Source: Chrysomallon squamiferum
Lineage: Eukaryota; Mollusca; Gastropoda; Neomphalida; Peltospiridae
Length of the DNA: 64,000 bases
Direction of reading: 5' to 3'
Assembly: GCA_012295275.1 (NCBI GenBank)
Contig: CM022670.1
Location: forward strand, 8,106,712 to 8,170,711
Part shown: in pieces, positions 57,576 to 64,000 of the stretch
Layout of the letters: the number at the start of each line of letters is the position of its first letter
Position numbering within the stretch: the stretch's first letter is position 1
Notes under the pieces: model-generated
What the model saw: only the letters and a program-made list of their open reading frames with translations
Databases searched by the model: none
What the model was told of the DNA's origin: nothing
Translations under genes and position numbers: made by a program

Positions 57576-57899
57576 CATTTCTCTCTCTTTGTAAATTTAT
57601 CTTTCCTTTCATTATTATTATTGTTGTTGTTATCATCATAATATATATTCACATGGACATTGTATTATTAAACTGATCTAATTCAACCTGGTAGAATAAC
57701 AGCAATAATAATTTAATAATTATAATTAGAAATTAATTATTAACAAACTGCTAAATTTCTCACAGAGTTTGATTAACCATGTTGTAAATCAATTTTGTTC
57801 TTGACAAGGTTAAATATTTTAAGCTGAGTACTTAAGTACTTAAATATATTCTAAGAGAGGAAAAATTTGAAGTATTTTTTAGAAGAATGATAAATATAA

Positions 57900-58460
57900 A
57901 AATTTTATTATTATATTTATTTATTTATTTTTGATCATGTTTTAATTAATTAACTTTTTGTTTATTTTATTTTATTTTTTATTTTATTTTATGTCTTATC
58001 TTACTTTCTTTTCCTTTTTTATATTGTTATTTTTGTTTTATTTTCATAATTTAAAAAAAAAATTATAATCATTTATTTACTTCTTTTCAACATTTCATTT
58101 CATTTTTATTTGTTGTTTTATTTCATTATTATTTTTATATTTTTATTTAAATTATCTTTGTTTTATTTTATTTCATTATTATCTTTAAATATTTTAAATT
58201 AATTTTATTTAATTCTATGTCATTATTTTTACATTTTTATTTGCATTAACTTTGTTTCATTTATTTCATTCATTTATAAATTCTACTGTATTTCATTTGA
58301 ATAGTTACGAAATTCTATTTTATTTCTGTTTCATTATCTTACAAAATTTGATTCTATTTTATTCTGTTTCATTATCTTACAAATTTGATTCTGTTTTATT
58401 TCATTACCTTTCAATTTTTATTCTATTTTTAAATTTTATTTTTACTTTATGTTCTTTTTT
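57900..58460. repeat. Degenerate TTTTATTTCATT-rich region
   Basis: T-rich imperfect ATTTT/ATTTC repeats. Includes two related ~45-bp copies around 58319-58400 with the shared phrase GTTTCATTATCTTACAAA. Confidence 0.5.
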
Positions 58461-58684
58461 CTATTCACTAAAAAAAAACAAAAATCCATTACACCATCAA
58501 AAAATGCCACATGAACGTAACATTATCCCCAGCACATTAACCAACTTTAGTATTCTACATCCAACCATCAGTAAGTGATTTAATACACAAAACTAAAAAA
58601 AAAAAAACACACACACACACACAGATTTTAACTTTAAATATCTCAGTGTAATTCAAAACTTCCTTTTGATCACATTCACACATC

Positions 58685-58905
58685 CAGTTGATCGCACTTC
58701 CAGCTTTGTTCGTAACCCCTGATCTTTACAAATACGTCGCATTTAAAACACTGTCGCAGGAAAATCGTCTTAATTAGTGACATGTAAATACAATCCGCTA
58801 ATCAATGGCGCCATAGCGATAGTTTTCACGTGAGTTGACAAATTACTCGCAGAGTATTGTAGAATGTTTCTACTTTATCACGTTTTTGTTCTGGCTTCAT
58901 CGACT
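58685..58905. promoter_or_regulatory. CpG-richer promoter-like block
   Basis: About 220 bp with many CpGs (TTCGTAAC, ACGTCGC, GTCGCAGG, ATCGTC, TCCGCT, GGCGCC, AGCGAT, CACGTG, CTCGC) flanked by CpG-poor repeats. It contains the 10-bp palindrome ATGGCGCCAT (58805-58814) and an E-box CACGTG (58827-58832). Could be the promoter of an unseen neighbouring gene or an unmethylated enhancer. No exon could be defined. Confidence 0.3.
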
Positions 58906-59539
58906 TTGTGCAAGTCAGATAAAGCAGGAAGCAAAAAAAGGTGATGAAACAATAGACTTATATAACATGCACTTGCGAGGTTTTGTGATATACTGATATA
59001 CACTGAGGAGATATCTGATACACTGATATATTTTATATGCAACAGGGGCTACATATAATTTACTGAAATATTTGATGTACACTGGAGAGATATATGATAT
59101 ATTAATGCTTTTGATACATCTAGAGGAATATATAAGATATATTGACTGGAATGTAACATACTTTACAGAATGCACAAATGCATGAAATATACATCAAAAC
59201 GCATATTATTCTTTTTCCAATATATATTTTTTTAATATATGAACACACTCACACTAAATCTATACCTTTATCTATCTACCCTTCTGTATGCCTCTATAGC
59301 TATCTATCTATATATATATATATATATGAATGATATAAGAAATAGCAAGGGATGCATTATTAGATGTACTAGATAAATGTTGTGGGATATTCAGTATATA
59401 CAGATTATGAAATATACAATATATACAATGTGAAACACTATAAAGATATAGTGTCAAATATATAAAATATATTCTGTAAGATATACAAGCTATACACTGT
59501 AAGATATACGAGATATATGCCGTATAAAAAACTATGAAA

Positions 59540-59666
59540 TACAAGCTATGAGAAATCTGACACACACTCATACTCACACATACACACTCACAGACTCCTA
59601 CACATACACACTCACACACATATACACACACAGATGCACAAACACACACACACACACACATACTCA

Positions 59667-59703
<37 letters not shown>

Positions 59704-59760
59704 ACACACAGATACACATGCACACACACACAGCGATACACTTACATACAAACAAATCAG
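59540..59760. repeat. CA-rich imperfect microsatellite
   Basis: CACACA and CACATA runs, longest about 59675-59698. Apparent frames are artefacts. Confidence 0.9.
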
Positions 59761-60364
59761 AAACATACCTGTGGATGATAATTAGTTTATATTGTATTGT
59801 TCTCTCTGACACAGCTTCCAGCTAATCGAGGTAAATGTCATTTTAGCAGGAAGGACATTTTTTTTTTAAAACTGGTCTGTATTGACTAAGTTAGAGCTGA
59901 TCTGGACAGGCTTATAGAGTTGTACAATGTGTGTTTTGTTTTCATTAATTGTATTTACTCAAACATGGTTACATTGTGTCAAAGGACAGCAGTGAAAAAA
60001 ACAGAGGTATGTGTTTGCTTTTGTTGGTTTTTTTTATTTTATTTATTTATTAATCAATCCACAAAACACACTTTGACTGCAGAGTGGAAGAAATAATGTT
60101 CATTTTCACTTGAATCAGTTTTTTTCATGATTCTGTGTTTACGTGGATTTATTGTGATTTTGTGTAGTGGAAACTGATAATTGTTTTCAGGTAAATACTG
60201 TGTAAGGTAATTAGGACGTATGATGTTGGGAGGTTAATGAGTAATTGTTTAAATTTGAATTAGATTTTTTTGATATCTTAAGAAATTTTATTTATTTGAC
60301 ATTTTTGTTGTTTATATTTTGTGGTGTATTTGTTTGTTTATTAATTGTTTTATAATCATACAAA

Positions 60365-60650
60365 CGAATGCATACACATTACATACTCAGATACAAAAGT
60401 CACATACAAGCTTGTAAACATACACAAATACATACATTAATAAACCTACACACACACACATGCACCCATAAATGTACACATAGACAGACTTACAGATACG
60501 TACATTATATATGTACACATGTACATACCCATAGACAGACATATACATACATACACTTATACATATAAATACATACACACATAGAAACACACAAATACTA
60601 TTTCACATATGCACATACACACAAACATACAAAAAGACAAATCCAAGTTA
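60365..60650. repeat. Degenerate ACATA/CACA minisatellite
   Basis: Imperfect CATACACA and ACAGACATAT units similar in texture to 4430-4915. Confidence 0.7.
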
Positions 60651-60984
60651 ACAACACCAACAGATGAACACGCAAGTCTAATATTACACACGAGTGGATG
60701 GAAAAACAAACTGACAGAAAAACTGAGAGACAACAAAAAAAACAACAACAACATGTAAATCTATTTTCTCCATTACAGAAAATGTTTATTCAGAAAAAAA
60801 AATATTGACTGGAAAGACATTACATTCATTCTGTTGTAATCTGAAATTCAGATATTTGTCTAGAGTTAATGTAAATTTACTGTCTTGTTTTGAATTGTGG
60901 CAGACCTCTCATAGAGATATAATTCCCTGAACAGTTTACAAATCATCAGTGTATTAGTCTGAGAAATGAGTCAGCTGATGTATG

Positions 60985-61304
60985 TATAGATGTGTGTGTG
61001 TTGTGTGTGTTGTGTTTGTGTTTTGTGTTGTGTGTGTGTTGTGTTTTGTGTTTTATGTGTTGTGTTTGTGTGTTGCATATGTGTATGTGATGTGTTTGTA
61101 TATATGTGGTGTGTGTGTTTGTGTATAAATACTAGCATATTGTGTATTTGTGCAAATCTCTCCATGTCATACTTATGTGTGGGTGTTTGAGAGTGTATTT
61201 ATAAGAATAGCTATGTGTATGAATAGGTTTATGTTTGTGTGTGTGTGTGTGTGTCTATATATATATGTGTTTATGTGTGTATGTGTTTATGTATGTAGGC
61301 ATGC

Positions 61305-61345
<41 letters not shown>

Positions 61346-61470
61346 AATACACTCATTCATACAAACACATACATATACATACATACATACACTCTCAAAC
61401 ACATGTACATATATACAAAAATACATGCAGACATGCAGACACACACATACACAACAACAACATATGCAAA
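60985..61470. repeat. GT-rich tract, (TA)n centre and CA-rich tract (quasi-palindrome)
   Basis: GT-rich 60985-61300, TA run about 61308-61338, then CA/CATA-rich to 61470. The two flanks are roughly complementary, so a long imperfect hairpin or cruciform is possible. Confidence 0.6.
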
Positions 61471-61700
61471 CAAATACACCCATTAACATCAACCTTAATC
61501 TAGGAACACATATAAATACAATAAAAGAAGGGGATGGATGGATGAACTAATGGACAGACATATAAATAATTAACTGCCTGTACAGCAATCAAAAGTTACA
61601 TTGTATTTATACACAGAACTGTAATTGTGATTAAAGTAGACAGATTGAGAATGTGGTGTTAAGTGGTTGGGTTGAAAACAACTTGTTTCAACATTTTCCT

Positions 61701-62055
61701 GTCTGAAATCAGGTGTTTTGTAAACTGTATAAGTGTGTAAGTTATTTCAAAGTGTTGCTCTCTGAAATCTGGTGTTTTGTAAACTAGATAACTATACAAG
61801 TTATTCAAAGTGTAACTATTGGAAATCTGGTGTTTTGTAAACTGTCTAACTAGACCAGTTATTTCAAAGTGTTGCTATCTGAAATCTGGTGTTTTGTAAA
61901 CTGAATAACTATACAAGTTATTTCAAAGTGTTGCTATCTGAAATCTGGTGTTTTGTGTAAACTGTATAACTATACAAGTTATTTCTAAGTGTTGCTATCC
62001 GAAATCTGGTGTTATAAGCTGTATAAGTGTGTAAGTTATTTCAAAGTTTTACTAT
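61701..62055. repeat. 60-bp minisatellite, six copies
   Basis: TCTGAAATCTGGTGTTTTGT marks unit starts near 61702, 61761, 61818, 61879, 61938 and 61999; each unit continues AAACTGTATAACTATACAAG and TTATTTCAAAGTGTTGC. Internal copies are about 90% alike; the last is truncated. Confidence 0.9.
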
Positions 62056-62059
62056 CACT

Positions 62060-62560
62060 GTCACCATCATCATCATTATTATCATTGTTTTTATCATTGC
62101 TACAACTGTTATTATTATTGTTACTGTTATTGTTATTGCTATTCTTCTTCCTATTATTATTATTGCTTTTACTTCCTGTATTACTAATATTTTGTCTACA
62201 TTACCAGAATCCCCAGCACCACCATAACAATACCAACCATTGCTAACACCTCTACAACCACTACAACAGTGTTGCTTTATTATTTCTGTTACTACCACTG
62301 TAATTACTACATCTACCACTGCTGTTGCTACAGCAGCTGTGCCTGCTGTTATCAGTAATACTATTTTTTTTTTTTTTTTTTTTTTTTTTGCTATTATTGC
62401 TAATGGTGTTGTTGTTGTTATTATTATTATTATTATTATTAATGCTATTAGTACTATTATTATTATTATTATCATTCTTATTCTTATTATTCTTATTATT
62501 CTTATTATTCTTCTTATTATTATTATTAATGCTATTAGGACTATTATTTTTGCTATTGTT
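62060..62560. repeat. ATT/ATC/GTT-rich microsatellite region
   Basis: Imperfect trinucleotide runs, a 30-base poly(T) at 62364-62389, and ACC/ACT-rich phrases between. All frames are low-complexity artefacts. Confidence 0.8.
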
Positions 62561-62819
62561 GTTTCTGTTTTCTACAGGTGTTTTGAACCAAGCCATTGAC
62601 AAAGCAAATGATGATGATTAAAGCTAATACTGGAAACATGAAAGACAAAACAAAATGAGATGAAAAACGACTGACTGTAATTAAATAATGTGAAGGTATT
62701 ATTCAGACAATTATTTTATAATTAATCCAGGTAAGTATAGACATTACATTACACCCACTCCAACTCTTTAAGAGTTTTCTATTATGTTTTGCATTCTTTT
62801 TGCTCAGTCTCTTATCAAC

Positions 62820-63163
62820 ACAGGTAGATATGGATGTGCATCTCACTACCACACACAAACACACATCCCACTGTTTATCGCAAACAACCATCTCACTGTT
62901 AAATATTAGTGTGTATTTCACTATTCTTCACTGTTAAAAATAGACGTTTATATCATTATTAAACATAGATATTTATCTTACTTTTAAACATAACATAGAT
63001 ACTTATCACACTATTAAACACACATGTTGTCTCACTTTTAGACACAGGTGTTTGATTATCAGATATTCAACTCACAACTGTATATATACTTTCATCTCAC
63101 TATTAAATGTAGATACAGATACATCTCTATTAACTGAAGACTTTCATCTCACTATTACGTATG
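62820..63163. repeat. Diverged flank of the CATCTCACTATTA-type minisatellite
   Basis: Phrases like CATCTCACTATTAAA, TTATCACACTATTAAACA and TCATCTCACTATTA recur every 25-45 bp, apparently old versions of the clean array that follows. Confidence 0.55.
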
Positions 63164-63301
63164 TAATCTCACTATCATGGATGTACATCTCACTATCATG
63201 GATGCACATCTCACTATCACAGATGCACATCTCACTACCACAGATGCACATCTCACTATCACAGATGTACATCTCACTATCACGGATGCACATCTCACTA
63301 T
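63164..63301. repeat. 21-bp minisatellite, about seven copies
   Basis: Unit CATCTCACTATCACAGATGCA. Variation is confined to a few positions (CAC/CAT/CGG, GCA/GTA). One frame reads as a seven-residue repeat (HISLSQM), but it is not part of a recognisable gene. Confidence 0.9.
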
Positions 63302-64000
63302 GAAACACTGATGGAACACTCAAGATAAAAAGAGAAGTGACAGCTGTAATTATATAGTAAAGAAAATCAGAATTCTTCTTTCAACTACTCAGAGATAATT
63401 TCAGCTTTTACAGCAAAACACAGAGGATTTTATTGATCTTTTTGCTTTTGCCAAGTTTTTCACTTATTAACTGACTTTCTTTTTTTTTTTATTTAAAGAA
63501 AAAGGATTTCTGCTTTTATGGTTTTGTGTTTGTAAGTATAATTCAGTCAAGCAGAAGGAATGAAGATATATTTACTTAATGACTCATTCAGCGTAGTAAC
63601 ATTGACATTTGGCTAAAGACTGTGAAGTCAGGAAAGGAAAAACGTATGGCCTATTTAAAAGACACTTTCAGCATATTAATGTTAATCTTTTTTTTTTATT
63701 TAGCAGTAAGAGATCTATTATGCACACCTTCCCAGATACTGGGCAGTGCATACCATTGTGTTTGATATAAACCAGTTATTTGGAACAAGACTAACCATGA
63801 TGAAAATATACACTGCCATGTTTTAACAATGAGTAACTGAATAATTTTTAAAAAAAAATTATTTTATTTTAAAAAAAAAATTTTGGATCATCTCAAAGTT
63901 AATATAATGTACTATAATTTAACAAATATATGTTTTTAATGTACCTATAATACTAGAAAGGAAACCCACTCCCTTCTTTATAAACTCTGCTTTTTTTTTT
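63302..64000. other. AT-rich intergenic DNA to window end
   Basis: No gene or strong repeat seen beyond poly(T)/poly(A) runs. Confidence 0.6.

Noticed and set aside
56247-57641. Frames rich in Ser/Leu, Ile, His or Asp
   Set aside because: They translate ATC/ATT and CT arrays; composition is entirely explained by the repeats.
59308-59766. 152-codon minus-strand frame
   Set aside because: Mostly a CA/GT repeat and repetitive TATA-like DNA translated; no recognisable domain.
62041-62621. Overlapping frames of up to 144 codons on both strands
   Set aside because: Low-complexity trinucleotide runs and poly(T); no domain and no splice context.
63052-63303. Heptapeptide-repeat frame (ISLSQMH)
   Set aside because: A direct consequence of a 21-bp minisatellite; no start context, no flanking coding sequence.

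Overview
The window is animal nuclear DNA: about 70% A+T, one gene split into many small exons with GT-AG introns, a second gene nested in an intron, and dense microsatellites and minisatellites. Intron sizes, base composition and the two proteins fit an invertebrate, most likely a lophotrochozoan such as a mollusc. That placement is an inference with low certainty; no rRNA, mitochondrial or clade-specific marker is present.

The main gene is a GLYR1 (NPAC/NP60/NDF) orthologue on the + strand. I reconstruct 16 coding exons between 5738 and 50194 that join in frame to a 621-residue protein: an N-terminal PWWP domain (exons 1-4), a basic/Ser/Pro-rich linker (exons 5-9) and a beta-hydroxyacid-dehydrogenase-like domain (exons 10-16). 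Two features stand out. The lysine that is catalytic in the enzyme family, reported as Met in human GLYR1, is present here (K505). Exons 7 and 8 are two 42-bp phase-0 microexons that look like duplicates of each other.

Intron 10 (20.8 kb) carries a complete gene on the opposite strand. Its coding sequence is a single exon at 29407..31953 and encodes an 848-residue type I membrane protein: signal peptide, about 14 leucine-rich repeats with N- and C-terminal cysteine caps, one Ig domain, one membrane segment, a cytoplasmic block of ten 11-residue repeats, and an acidic tail. Upstream splice signals on the minus strand suggest 5' UTR exons near 32012, 35072..35297 and 39130. The GC-richer block just beyond the last site holds six nuclear-receptor-type half-sites, two pairs of which are everted repeats with a 5-bp spacer.

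The first 5.5 kb are intergenic and repeat-rich, with a possible first exon of a divergent minus-strand gene at about 1663-1870. The last 13.5 kb (after 50194) are 3' UTR followed by repeats: CT, CA/GT, ATT and ATTTT arrays, a 60-bp minisatellite (61701..62055), a 21-bp minisatellite (63164..63301), and one CpG-richer, promoter-like block (58685..58905). I found no other convincing protein-coding gene; nearly all other ORFs are microsatellite translations or chance frames. Smaller items of interest in the introns are a hAT-like MITE, a tRNA-like SINE head, a 20-bp-stem hairpin and several degenerate tandem-repeat families.
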